The translations under genes and the position numbers were made by a program. A stretch of 64,000 nt of DNA from Profundicola sp048268105 (GTDB lineage Bacteria > Bacteroidota > Bacteroidia > Flavobacteriales > Weeksellaceae). The DNA is taken from contig JBLWWH010000014.1 of the NCBI GenBank assembly GCA_048268105.1, positions 1 to 64,000 of the forward strand, in the 5' to 3' direction. This document shows positions 25,313 to 34,606 of this stretch, piece by piece (position 1 is the stretch's first letter; each line of letters opens with the position of its first letter). The notes below the pieces were generated by a model. It did not search any database and was not told where the DNA came from. It saw nothing but the letters and a program-made list of their open reading frames with translations.

Positions 25313-26845
25313 ATGAAAAATAGCATTATTGTTCTTGACTTTGGGTCTCAATACAACCAACTCATAGCACGCCGAGTTCGTGATATGCAAGTTTATGCCG
25401 AGGTTATTCCTTGTACGGCCTCCATCGAAGAAATTAAATCTCACCAGCCTGCTGGTATCATACTTTCGGGTGGACCATCTTCTGTGTTTTCTGATGATGC
25501 CTTTACTATTCCTAAGGAAATTTATGATTTAGGCATTCCTATTTTGGGTATCTGCTATGGTATGCAACTTACCGCTCATTTACTCGACGGTAAAGTAAGC
25601 AAAGGCGCCAAAGGAGAATATGGTAAAGCAGACTTTCATTTAACTCATTCTTGTGAATTATTCAATGGGTTTCCGGAGCAATCTAGCGTTTGGATGAGCC
25701 ACTTTGACGAAGTAACTAAAGTGCCCGAAGGCTTTAGGGTTTGTGGTAAATCTGAGTCAGAAATTGCTGCCTTTTATAGTGAAGAAAGAAATATTTATGC
25801 CGTACAATTTCACCCAGAAGTATCACATACCGAACATGGAAATCAACTGATTGAAAACTTTGTTTTCGATATTTGTAAATGCGAAAAGAATTGGAAATTA
25901 ACCAACTATATCGATCATCAAATTAATTCAATTAAGGAGAAGGTGGGTGATAAAAAAGTTATCCTTGGTTTATCGGGTGGTGTGGATTCTTCAGTAGCTT
26001 CCGTTTTAATTCACAAAGCTATTGGTGATCAATTGACTTGTATTTTTGTAGATACAGGTTTAATGCGTTTAAATGAAGGAGATTTAATCATGAAAACTTA
26101 TGGTAAACACTTCGATATTAATATTATCCGAGTGGATGCTCAAAAAAGATTTTTATCAAAATTAAAAGGTGTAAGCGATCCGGAGCAAAAACGTAAAATC
26201 ATCGGACATGAATTCATCGAAGTATTTGATGAAGAATCTGCTAAAATTGAAAACGCTTCATTCTTAGCCCAAGGAACAATTTATCCAGATGTAATTGAGT
26301 CTCAATCTGTAAAAGGTCCTTCGGCTACCATTAAGTCACATCACAATGTGGGGGGTCTACCAGAGGATATGAAACTTGAATTATTAGAGCCTCTTCGTGA
26401 ATTATTTAAAGACGAAGTAAGAAAAGTTGGTGTTGCGTTGGGAATCTCCCCAGATTTGGTATATCGTCATCCATTTCCTGGTCCAGGTTTAGGAATTAGA
26501 ATTTTAGGCGAAGTTGATGCCGAAAAAGTCGAAATCTTACAAAAAGCAGATAATATTTTCATAGAAGAGCTTCATAAAAATGATTTATACAACTCCGTTA
26601 GTCAAGCTTTTGTTGTTCTACTACCCGTTAAATCTGTAGGTGTGATGGGCGACGAAAGAACTTATGAATATACCTGTGTGGTAAGATCTGCTGACACAAT
26701 AGATTTTATGACGGCCACTTGGTCCAAACTTCCTTATGAAGTTTTAGAAAAAGTATCCAATAGAATTATCAACGAGGTAAAAGGAATTAACCGCGTGGCG
26801 TATGATATTTCGAGCAAACCGCCTGCAACTATTGAGTGGGAATAA
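25313..26845 (+). CDS. guaA: Glutamine-hydrolysing GMP synthase
   Basis: GuaA (510 aa) amidates XMP to GMP. The N-terminal class I glutaminase has its nucleophile at Cys81 in GICYGMQL and the His/Glu pair in QFHPEVSHTEHG; the ATP pyrophosphatase P-loop is LSGGVDSSVAS (about 221-231); the C-terminal dimerisation domain ends KPPATIEWE. Length and order of domains are standard. Its ATG lies very close behind the ftsY terminator; TAAATTCG directly ahead (25299-25306) resembles a -7 element and would give a leaderless mRNA. Confidence 0.97.
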   Translation: MKNSIIVLDFGSQYNQLIARRVRDMQVYAEVIPCTASIEEIKSHQPAGIILSGGPSSVFSDDAFTIPKEIYDLGIPILGICYGMQLTAHLLDGKVSKGAKGEYGKADFHLTHSCELFNGFPEQSSVWMSHFDEVTKVPEGFRVCGKSESEIAAFYSEERNIYAVQFHPEVSHTEHGNQLIENFVFDICKCEKNWKLTNYIDHQINSIKEKVGDKKVILGLSGGVDSSVASVLIHKAIGDQLTCIFVDTGLMRLNEGDLIMKTYGKHFDINIIRVDAQKRFLSKLKGVSDPEQKRKIIGHEFIEVFDEESAKIENASFLAQGTIYPDVIESQSVKGPSATIKSHHNVGGLPEDMKLELLEPLRELFKDEVRKVGVALGISPDLVYRHPFPGPGLGIRILGEVDAEKVEILQKADNIFIEELHKNDLYNSVSQAFVVLLPVKSVGVMGDERTYEYTCVVRSADTIDFMTATWSKLPYEVLEKVSNRIINEVKGINRVAYDISSKPPATIEWE

Positions 26846-26934
26846 ATCCAAATAATAATTTAAGCAGTAATTAGTATAGTTTAAACTTAAATAAAACTGA
26901 CTCAAATTTTGTATCTTTTCAAAAATTTAATACA

Positions 26935-27789
26935 ATGAAAAAAACGATTTTATCTGCCGCGATTATATTCGGCTTAGCTTTTACGAATGCACAAGTTAAA
27001 ACACCTCAGCCAAGTCCCGCAGCTAGTATTACACAAACGGTTGGATTAACTGAAATCACTGTTGATTACTCACGTCCTTCAGCAAAGGAGCGTAAAATAT
27101 TTGGAGATATCGTTCCATTAGGTTCTTTATGGAGAACTGGTGCTAACTCTGCTACAAGCATTGAATTCTCTACGGAAGTTAAGTTTGGAGAAGAAAGCGT
27201 TAAACCAGGAAAATATGCGATCTATACCGTTCCGCACGGAGATTTATGGGAAGTTTATCTTTATTCAGACACTGAAGTTTGGGGAGCTCCAAAAGAGTTA
27301 GATCAGAAATTAGTTGTTGCTGCTACCAAAGTTAAATCTCAAAAAATGGAACCACGTGTTGAAAGCTTCACCATTGGATTCGATGATTTAAGAGATAAGA
27401 GCGCTAATTTAGTCTTGTCTTGGGAAAACACGATGGTGAAAGTTCCTATTGCGGTAGATCCACATGAAGCTGTGATGGAGAGCATTAAATCTACTATGAG
27501 TAATAAACCAAGTGCAGGTGATTTTGCTGCTGCTGGTACTTACTTCTATCAGAATAATATGGAGCTTAAAACTGCTTTAGAATACATGAGCAAAGCCCTT
27601 GAAGCCAATCCAAAAGCATTCTGGCACTTATCTACCAAAGCAGAAATCCAAGCAGCTCTAGGTGATTACAAAGGTGCTATGAGAACAGCTGAGGAAGCTT
27701 TAGGTTTAGCGAAAGAAGCAGATTACGCTGCATACATTCAAAAGAATGAAGAGAATATTAAAAAATGGCAAAGTGCTAAGAAGAAGTAA
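26935..27789 (+). CDS. DUF2911 domain protein with C-terminal TPR-like helices, exported
   Basis: A 284-residue protein with signal peptide (1-19, LAFTNAQ) and a DUF2911 domain (about 25-175) marked by VDYSRPSAKER, GSLWRTGANSAT and KPGKYAIYTVP. The last 90 residues are helical and look like two tetratricopeptide-like repeats (ALEYMSKALEANP, AMRTAEEALGLA). DUF2911 proteins are abundant periplasmic proteins of Bacteroidota with no known biochemical role. It is a single-gene unit closed by a terminator. Confidence 0.88.
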   Translation: MKKTILSAAIIFGLAFTNAQVKTPQPSPAASITQTVGLTEITVDYSRPSAKERKIFGDIVPLGSLWRTGANSATSIEFSTEVKFGEESVKPGKYAIYTVPHGDLWEVYLYSDTEVWGAPKELDQKLVVAATKVKSQKMEPRVESFTIGFDDLRDKSANLVLSWENTMVKVPIAVDPHEAVMESIKSTMSNKPSAGDFAAAGTYFYQNNMELKTALEYMSKALEANPKAFWHLSTKAEIQAALGDYKGAMRTAEEALGLAKEADYAAYIQKNEENIKKWQSAKKK

Positions 27790-27809
27790 TAAAAATTGCT
27801 AAAAATATA

Positions 27810-27847
27810 AAAGGACACCTAATTTAATTTAAGTGTCCTTTTTTTAT
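27810..27847 (+). terminator. Terminator after the DUF2911 gene
   Basis: AAAGGACAC at 27810-27818 pairs perfectly with 27833-27841 (9-bp stem, 14-base AT loop), followed by a T tract. It may also serve the convergent symporter gene. Confidence 0.85.
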
Positions 27848-27865
27848 ATTTTCAACTTAAAGTTT

Positions 27866-29545
27866 TTAAGCTTTATTTCTCATTTTTGCTACTCCACCTA
27901 TTCCTTCTTGTACAATCGTGGCCACAAAAATCATTAATAAACACCCAATCGGGTTCAACCATAGGAATTCTAAATCAATCTTATCATATTTGTTTAAAAA
28001 GTATAATAAGATAATGATGGGCTCAACAATCAATATACTGGTCATCGTAGCACGTCCACCAATTTTTGGGAATAAAAAAGCTATGGCAAATACGCCTAAA
28101 ATAGTCCCATAGAACAAGGAACCAATTATATTAACTGCTTGAATTAAATTCTCAAAAAGACTTGCATTCACAGCAAAAAATATAGCCACTGAACCCCAAA
28201 AAAGCGTAAACCATCTAGAGGCTGCCAAATATTTTCTATCGGAAATATTGGGATTGAAATTTCTCTTGTAAATATCTACTACAGATGTCGTGGCCAAGGC
28301 ATTTAATTCAGACGAAGTAGAACTCATAGCAGCTGACAAAATTACGGCAATTAATAAACCTACTACTCCGGAAGGCAAGTAATTCAAAATATAGTAGATA
28401 AAGACATAATCCTTATCATTCGCTTCAATCGTAGGTGCTTTATCTTGAATTACTGTTTTTAAATCATCTCTAAGTTGAGTTTCCTGCTTTTCGAATAAAA
28501 TAATGTCTTGTAAAGCTTCTTTTGAATCGTTAATTTTCCAATCGGTTATGGCTTGTTGTTTTAAATCATAGACAGCATTATATTGATCTTGAATCTCTAA
28601 AAACTCAGCATTGTCTTGTAATATAACTTCTGTCATTGGATTGAAATGTAATGGCGTCTTTTCGAATTGAAAAAAGATAAAAACCATAACACCGGTCAGC
28701 AAAATAAAGAACTGCATCGGGATTTTAAACAAACCATTAAATAATAATCCTAAACGCGCTTGCTTTAGACTTTTCCCAGTTAAATAACGTTGAACTTGAC
28801 TCTGATCTGTTCCAAAATAACTCAAGAATAAAAAGGTTCCGCCCAAAAAAGCTGACCAAATATTGTAGCGATTATTTAAATCAAATTCAAAATTTACTGC
28901 CTCTAATTTCCCCATTTCACCAGCTAAACTCAGTGCTTCTCCAAACTTCATGGGCAATCCATTTATAATTAAATAGAAAGCTAAAAACATTCCTACGAAA
29001 ATCACAATCATTTGCTGCTTTTGCGTTTGACTCACAGCCGAAGTTCCACCCACGAGCGTATAAATAATCACCGTAATTCCGATAACTAAATTGGTGTAAA
29101 GGAGATTCCATCCTAAAATGGTAGAAAGAATTATAGCAGGAGCGAATATGGTAATCCCAGCCGCTAAACCACGTTGAATCAGAAACAGACAAGCTGTAAG
29201 AATCCTCGTTGGCAAACCAAAGCGTTTTTCTAAGTATTCATAAGCTGTAAAAACTTTCATCTTAAAGAAACGCGGTAATACAAAAATACTTAGGATTACC
29301 ATGGCCAACGGAAGACCAAAATAAAATTGCACAAAGCCTAAACCATCATGAAACGCCTGTCCTGGTGTAGATAAAAAAGTAATGGCACTGGCTTGGGTTG
29401 CCATAATACTCAACCCCACCATCCACCATGGATTATTTTTACCACTTAAAAATGATGTTGAACTTGCCTTTCTGGTTTTCCAAATTCCATAAACAACAAT
29501 AAAAACCAATACCGAAATAAGTACAATCCAGTCTAAATTCTTCAT
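27866..29545 (-). CDS. Sodium:solute symporter (SSS family)
   Basis: A 559-residue inner-membrane Na+-coupled transporter with about 13 membrane segments. Family marks are GLSIMATQASAITFLSTPGQAF near 43-62, the GGTSAVSQTQKQQ segment (about 166-178) and AAMSSTSSELNALAT late in the protein, which carries Na+-ligand serines. A polar insert of roughly 75 residues (about 300-375) sits between helices. The substrate is unknown; linkage to a PIG-L deacetylase suggests an amino-sugar conjugate or related compound (inference). Its ATG overlaps the stop of a 36-residue membrane peptide by 4 bases. Confidence 0.92.
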   Translation of the reverse strand: MKNLDWIVLISVLVFIVVYGIWKTRKASSTSFLSGKNNPWWMVGLSIMATQASAITFLSTPGQAFHDGLGFVQFYFGLPLAMVILSIFVLPRFFKMKVFTAYEYLEKRFGLPTRILTACLFLIQRGLAAGITIFAPAIILSTILGWNLLYTNLVIGITVIIYTLVGGTSAVSQTQKQQMIVIFVGMFLAFYLIINGLPMKFGEALSLAGEMGKLEAVNFEFDLNNRYNIWSAFLGGTFLFLSYFGTDQSQVQRYLTGKSLKQARLGLLFNGLFKIPMQFFILLTGVMVFIFFQFEKTPLHFNPMTEVILQDNAEFLEIQDQYNAVYDLKQQAITDWKINDSKEALQDIILFEKQETQLRDDLKTVIQDKAPTIEANDKDYVFIYYILNYLPSGVVGLLIAVILSAAMSSTSSELNALATTSVVDIYKRNFNPNISDRKYLAASRWFTLFWGSVAIFFAVNASLFENLIQAVNIIGSLFYGTILGVFAIAFLFPKIGGRATMTSILIVEPIIILLYFLNKYDKIDLEFLWLNPIGCLLMIFVATIVQEGIGGVAKMRNKA

Positions 29546-29652
29546 GCGTATACATTTTGAAAGATAACTAAACCAATAATCATCAATAGATTAAGAACTA
29601 ATAATATGATGTATATCTTATTCCAATTTACATCCTTTTCCTTCTGTTCCAT
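29542..29652 (-). CDS. 36-residue single-pass membrane protein, partner of the symporter
   Basis: A short frame ATG 29652 to TGA 29542 encodes MEQKEKDVNWNKIYIILL and a following hydrophobic stretch ending FQNVYA: a charged N-terminal tail and one membrane helix. The stop overlaps the symporter start (ATGA), and the PIG-L gene stop lies 18 bases upstream, so the frame fills exactly the space between two genes. This is the arrangement of small accessory subunits of sodium symporters. No homolog can be named from sequence alone, but tight coupling and helix composition support a real gene. Confidence 0.72.
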   Translation of the reverse strand: MEQKEKDVNWNKIYIILLVLNLLMIIGLVIFQNVYA

Positions 29653-29670
29653 ATTTTGTAGTACTTAAAA

Positions 29671-32100
29671 TTAATTTTCACCTAAAGCGATCATATTCAT
29701 CAATAATCTATAAGCTCCAGGAACTCCTGCTGGCAATTGTCTGAAAAATGAAATCCCAGTATAAATAAAATGTCCATTTCCGTGTTCCGCTACCAACAAC
29801 ATACCTTGCTTTGGATCCTCGCCGGTGTCGTTTCCTTCTAATAATGGAATGAACTGTTGATCCCAAGAATCAGCAAAATATAAACCTCTTTCCTGCACCC
29901 AATGTCTAAAATCTTTTTGTGTGATTTTATTCGGATAGTTAAAAATAGGATGTTTGGGTTTTAATATTTTTAACTCAGCATCTTCTTCAGCAATTCTATC
30001 TCTACCCAATTTCAAGTCAAAAGGTGCTATCTCTTCGGTCACCAAACCACGATTCGTATTGTATTGAACGATTACTACTCCACCCTTTTCCACAAAATCA
30101 AACAAATCATTTTTAATGAAACTTAATTTATCTAAAGTATTAAAAGCACGAATTCCAATCATTACTACATCATATTCCTCTAAGCTTGCATGATTCCATA
30201 AATTAATATCTAATTCATCAACCGCCAATCCAACTTCTCTTAGGTTGGCAGGAACTTCATCACCCGAACCTTGAATATAAGCCAATTTCACATTGGGTTG
30301 TTTAAAATCAAGATTACTTAATCTCGTAGAAGCATCTCTTAACCTAATTTGACGCTCTATATGATTGTAATTTACTATATCTAAGGATTGCCTATAAGTT
30401 TGTTCACCTGAAGAAATCACGGAGTTTAAAACAGCAGATTCTGCATTATTTTTGGGTTGCACCTGAAATCTAAATTTTCTCATTTCTCCCACCGGACCCG
30501 TAGTATAAAATTGTGACGGAGAAACACTCCAATCTGAACCGGTTTCTAAATGAACTTTAACCTCTTGGCCTTCTACAAAACTTTTCACAGCCACTTCAAT
30601 CGTTTTCTCGGCATCATTAAAAATAAAATTTTCCTGAGGAAAGTTCGCTACCAAGGCAGGAACTACATAAAATGGCTCATATATTTCACCTATAGCCGGA
30701 TCTACAATTTTCTGTTGAAGCGGAAGTTCAAATTCAAAATTATGGCCAGCAATATTCAATGAAATAGGATAAGTTACTGGGTTTAAAATTTCTGGCTTAC
30801 CGATATCTGTTAATTGATCAACAGTAAAAAGAGCATTATTGGTCTTATTCATCAACCAATAAGCTGTATCGAATTTATCTTGGTTTAATTTAACATTAAA
30901 ATTTGATTTAATGGATTCATTAACTGCCACTGAGTTTTCTTCATTTTTGGTTTTAAAATTCAATTTTTCTTTACCTCTATTGGTAACTTCTAAATGCGTT
31001 TCAACTACTTCTTGATTAGTACCAAAAGCAGCTGGCGTTGTCCACTCCATGTGAATACCATTGATGTCAAGGATAAGGTTCTTGATTTGACTCAATTTAA
31101 TTTCATCAACATTTTCCTTTAAAGCTAAATTGTATAAAGCAATTAAATCATTTGTTGATTTTTCTGGATCTTTAAAATCATATTGTTGAATGATTTTATC
31201 AATTTTTGATTGTATTTTCTTGTTTTTCCAGCCGAGATCAATTCCTTGGAACATATCATTATTGGTGGGCATTGTTCCCTTAAGAAGTTTTAGCCACTCT
31301 ACTTGAGAACCTCTTTCTGTCGCCATACCAAATCCTTGACACGCATGTTTGCTACGACTAAGAGCCGAAATCTCATTATTCGACATTCCCAATAGAGGGA
31401 AATAAGTTCCTACGTCCACCGAAAGCATTCCGGTTTTATCTGCCTGTTCAAACTTCTCTTGGCTACCATAAAACCACCAGCTTGTATTAAAAAACATACG
31501 CTTTACTTGCCAAGTTGATACATGTTTTAACTGTTCTGGAAATGCATTCTTATCTGCGGCAAGATCAAAAGCCTCCATTGCTAGTATCGCCGAGGCGGTA
31601 TGATGTCCATGAGTATCTCCATTAGAATCTGGACTAAATCTCGTAATAATTACTTCTGGTTTGTTTTTACGAATAGCCCAAACAACATCCGCTAAAATCT
31701 TTTGCTTATCCCATATTTTCAGCGTTTCAGTAGCTGTTTTAGAATATCCAAAATCTACTGCACGTGTAAACCATTGTCTTCCCTTATCAACTTTACGAGC
31801 TTCAAGTAATTCTTGGGTTCTTAACAAGCCCAGCATATCACCTATTTCATTTCCAATTAAATTTTGTCCACCATCACCACGCGTTAAAGACAGATATACT
31901 GCATCCAGATGTTGATCATGGGTGAGCCAAGAAATAATTTTGGTGTTTTCATCATCGGGATGTGCTGCTAAATACATGACACTTGCACTCTTTTGCAGCC
32001 TAAGTAAATCATGGTAAATCTCTGAAGAAGAATTAGCTGTGAATTGTGCATAGAACGGACTCATACATAGAATGAGTAAAGCAAACAAACTTCTTTTCAT
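29671..32100 (-). CDS. PIG-L family deacetylase, exported, with C-terminal amidotransferase-like domain
   Basis: An 809-residue exported protein (signal peptide 1-19, SPFYAQ). The N-terminal PIG-L (LmbE-like) zinc deacetylase shows AAHPDDE at 45-51 and the metal-binding HGHHTAS near 168-174; such enzymes remove acetyl from N-acetylglucosamine conjugates. A middle region (about 350-560) is beta-rich, and the C-terminal 200 residues (LAYIQGSGDEV, DVVMIGIRAFN, GGVVIVQYNT) resemble a ThuA/class I amidotransferase fold without an obvious catalytic Cys. It heads an operon with a membrane peptide and a sodium symporter, suggesting deacetylation outside followed by uptake (inference). Confidence 0.88.
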   Translation of the reverse strand: MKRSLFALLILCMSPFYAQFTANSSSEIYHDLLRLQKSASVMYLAAHPDDENTKIISWLTHDQHLDAVYLSLTRGDGGQNLIGNEIGDMLGLLRTQELLEARKVDKGRQWFTRAVDFGYSKTATETLKIWDKQKILADVVWAIRKNKPEVIITRFSPDSNGDTHGHHTASAILAMEAFDLAADKNAFPEQLKHVSTWQVKRMFFNTSWWFYGSQEKFEQADKTGMLSVDVGTYFPLLGMSNNEISALSRSKHACQGFGMATERGSQVEWLKLLKGTMPTNNDMFQGIDLGWKNKKIQSKIDKIIQQYDFKDPEKSTNDLIALYNLALKENVDEIKLSQIKNLILDINGIHMEWTTPAAFGTNQEVVETHLEVTNRGKEKLNFKTKNEENSVAVNESIKSNFNVKLNQDKFDTAYWLMNKTNNALFTVDQLTDIGKPEILNPVTYPISLNIAGHNFEFELPLQQKIVDPAIGEIYEPFYVVPALVANFPQENFIFNDAEKTIEVAVKSFVEGQEVKVHLETGSDWSVSPSQFYTTGPVGEMRKFRFQVQPKNNAESAVLNSVISSGEQTYRQSLDIVNYNHIERQIRLRDASTRLSNLDFKQPNVKLAYIQGSGDEVPANLREVGLAVDELDINLWNHASLEEYDVVMIGIRAFNTLDKLSFIKNDLFDFVEKGGVVIVQYNTNRGLVTEEIAPFDLKLGRDRIAEEDAELKILKPKHPIFNYPNKITQKDFRHWVQERGLYFADSWDQQFIPLLEGNDTGEDPKQGMLLVAEHGNGHFIYTGISFFRQLPAGVPGAYRLLMNMIALGEN

Positions 32101-32485
32101 AGGTGTAAATATATATAAAATAAATATGATTTTGTAATGTGTATGTCTCTCCCAATGACTAACAGTACAACTGCATTAATATTGAATACTATGCATGTAT
32201 AGCATCATGATTATTAGCTTTTTAATTATAAAAGTTGGCTAGAATAGGTATGGAATCACACTAAAAATAATTAACAAATCTCTTTTCTAATTTTGAAGAA
32301 ATTTTATTCAATCTGCATATTATTAAGTAAATCTTAAAATTTTAACACTTTAAATCAATTAATATTGTCTTTTATATTATTTATATCGTATAACATTAAA
32401 CCCATATCCTTACATTAAATAAAATTATTATTGATATTTTGTGATATTATGATTAAGTTTACCATGAATTTTAAAATCAAATATT
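32101..32485. other. Intergenic region with no recognisable gene
   Basis: 385 bases of very AT-rich DNA between two divergent genes. No reading frame, strong hairpin or clear TAnnTTTG element on either strand was seen; promoters for both neighbours must lie here. Confidence 0.5.
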
Positions 32486-34063
32486 ATGAAAAAACTTTTA
32501 CTGTTAGCAGGAGCTTTATTTCTTGCGAATGTAAACGGCCAAGTTTTCCAAGAGAATTGGGATGGTGATGGCCCAGGGGTTGCTGAATGGATTATCATTG
32601 ACAATGATGGAAATACCCCAGCAGAACCAGTTAGCGACTTTCTTACTGCATGGGTAATTAAGGATCGTGGAGGTGAGATTCCTAATTACGGTGGTCCAGA
32701 TGGGGACTTTGCTGCGGCTAGTACATCATGGTACGACCCTGCAGGACAATCTGATGACTGGTTAATTTCACCTGAAATTAGTATACCAACAACAGGTAAT
32801 ATCTCTGTTAAGTGGGATGCAAAAGCACAAGATCCTGATTATCCTGATGGATATAATTTAATGGTGTCTCCAACTGCTGGAACTACAATCGCTGATTTCA
32901 CTGAAAATTTATTCAGCATTGCACAGGAAAACGGTGAATGGACAACTAGAGTATCTTCATTGGCAGATTACGCTGGACAAACCATTCGTTTAGCATGGGT
33001 TAACAATTCTACTGACAAATTTGTTTTATTACTTGACAACATTTCTGTTGAAGAATTATCAGGAGAGGCTCCAAGTTGCCCAAGCTTGATTACGCCAGCT
33101 GATGAAGCTACAGATGTTGATGCTATTGGGGAAGTTACTTTTGCATGGGAAGCTCCAACAACTGGTGGGGAAATAGAAAATTATACCTTCTATATTGGAA
33201 CCAGCATGGATGATATGATAAATATCGGAAACACTACTGAAACGAGTGTTAGTTTAACAGGTGTTCAAAGTGATACAACTTATTATTGGTATGTGGTTGC
33301 AAACAATTTATTCGGAACCTCTGAAGAGTGTGCAGTATACAGCTTCACAACAGCTCCTTCTCCTTTTAGTCCATATTGTGGGCCATTAGAAGTTAGTTCT
33401 GTTGAAGCGATAACTTATGTTGGATTCGCAGGAATCGATAATTCATCTGCAGCAGATAGCACGATTGGTCACGAAAACTTTATCGATCAGGTTGGTACAG
33501 TTGAACAAGGTGAAACTTATCAAATAACATTGAAAGGTAATACTTCAGGAGCTTATACCAATAGATTTGCTGTATTTATTGACTGGAATCAGGATGGTAC
33601 ATTCAGTGCTGATGAAACCTATCAAGTAACGCAAGAAATTTATAATTCTACAGGTCTTGATGACATCCAGGCTGTTCATGAGATTAGTGTACCAGCGGAT
33701 GCTATGCTAGGAGAAACTAGAATGAGAGTTAAGAAGATTTTTGGAACAACTAATTTCTTAGATCCTTGTGCAGGTGCAAGCTGGGGACAAGTAGAAGACT
33801 ACACTATTAGCGTTAGTACTTTAGGTACAAATGATTTAAATCTTGCTAAGTTTAGTGTTTATCCAAATCCTACGAGCAAAGAGCTTAACATTAAAGGAAC
33901 TGACGTTAAAAACGTAAAAGTTTATAATGTATTAGGTCAACAAATGAAAGTTTTCACATCTAATAATTCAGTTAATGTTGAGAAATTAACTCCTGGTACT
34001 TATGTTCTTCAAGTCGAAGATATGCATGGTCAAGTTAAAACTACCAAGTTCATTAAGAAATAA
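32486..34063 (+). CDS. Secreted multidomain protein (choice-of-anchor J, Fn3-like, GEVED) with T9SS type A domain
   Basis: A 525-residue exported protein. Signal peptide 1-18 (LANVNGQ), then a choice-of-anchor J / cleaved-adhesin jelly-roll (about 20-195, FQENWDGDG and SDDWLISPEI), a fibronectin type III-like domain (200-292, DTTYYWYVVA), a GEVED domain (about 297-442, FIDWNQDGTF and WGQVEDYTISV) and a T9SS type A tail (450-525, FSVYPNPTSKEL). No catalytic domain is present, so it is a binding or structural surface protein. It stands alone and ends in a very strong terminator. Confidence 0.88.
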   Translation: MKKLLLLAGALFLANVNGQVFQENWDGDGPGVAEWIIIDNDGNTPAEPVSDFLTAWVIKDRGGEIPNYGGPDGDFAAASTSWYDPAGQSDDWLISPEISIPTTGNISVKWDAKAQDPDYPDGYNLMVSPTAGTTIADFTENLFSIAQENGEWTTRVSSLADYAGQTIRLAWVNNSTDKFVLLLDNISVEELSGEAPSCPSLITPADEATDVDAIGEVTFAWEAPTTGGEIENYTFYIGTSMDDMINIGNTTETSVSLTGVQSDTTYYWYVVANNLFGTSEECAVYSFTTAPSPFSPYCGPLEVSSVEAITYVGFAGIDNSSAADSTIGHENFIDQVGTVEQGETYQITLKGNTSGAYTNRFAVFIDWNQDGTFSADETYQVTQEIYNSTGLDDIQAVHEISVPADAMLGETRMRVKKIFGTTNFLDPCAGASWGQVEDYTISVSTLGTNDLNLAKFSVYPNPTSKELNIKGTDVKNVKVYNVLGQQMKVFTSNNSVNVEKLTPGTYVLQVEDMHGQVKTTKFIKK

Positions 34064-34090
34064 TTTCTTTTTATTTCAAATCAATGATAG

Positions 34091-34120
34091 AATCGCCCTA
34101 GCAATAGGGCGATTTTTTTT
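34091..34120 (+). terminator. Strong terminator after the GEVED protein gene
   Basis: AATCGCCCTA at 34091-34100 pairs perfectly with 34105-34114 (10-bp stem, GCAA tetraloop) followed by eight T. Confidence 0.92.
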
Positions 34121-34540
34121 ATTAATAAAGTTCACAAATTAAATCAAATAACTAATTGTAGGACAACTCGTACATATAGCAGAAAGTCTTTCTATCGGCA
34201 TCAAATATTTAATACCATTTATCTACCTCCTCTCCCACTTGGTTTAGCTCGAGAAACATATGAGACGATCCCACATCAAGGAATCTTAACCATCAAGTTT
34301 TATAAATTAAAATCTACAGTCCTTAATAAATATTACTTACAAGCTCTATGCATTCAGAACTAAAGAGAAAGCATTCAGATTTCAATACAGCTAAACACTC
34401 TACTTTATTAAAATCACTCTGTAGATGAGCCTAATTAAGCCTCCTAGTATACAACTCAAACACAAACTAAGTTTTATGTCGAGGCTTGTGAGTACTTTTC
34501 TATTTATTGTATGGCTTACTACTATTAAGGCATTACAAAT
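34121..34540. other. Intergenic region with no recognisable gene
   Basis: About 420 bases between two convergent units. Short frames exist but lack family features or sensible starts. Base composition is slightly less AT-rich than other spacers, so a decayed gene is possible but not shown. Confidence 0.4.
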
Positions 34541-34544
34541 TAAG

Positions 34545-34580
34545 CATAAAAAAATCTCGTCCATTTCTGAACGAGATTTT
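34545..34580 (-). terminator. Terminator of secDF
   Basis: AAAATCTCGT at 34551-34560 pairs with 34571-34580 (10-bp stem, 10-base loop). Read on the minus strand it ends in a T tract, 26 bases after the secDF stop. Confidence 0.85.
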
Positions 34581-34606
34581 ATAGTCCTCATTGGAATAAT
34601 ATAAAA

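Noticed and set aside
34400..34591. 63-codon frame on the minus strand between the GEVED protein gene and secDF
   Set aside because: Its beginning is made of the secDF terminator hairpin, and it has no family features.
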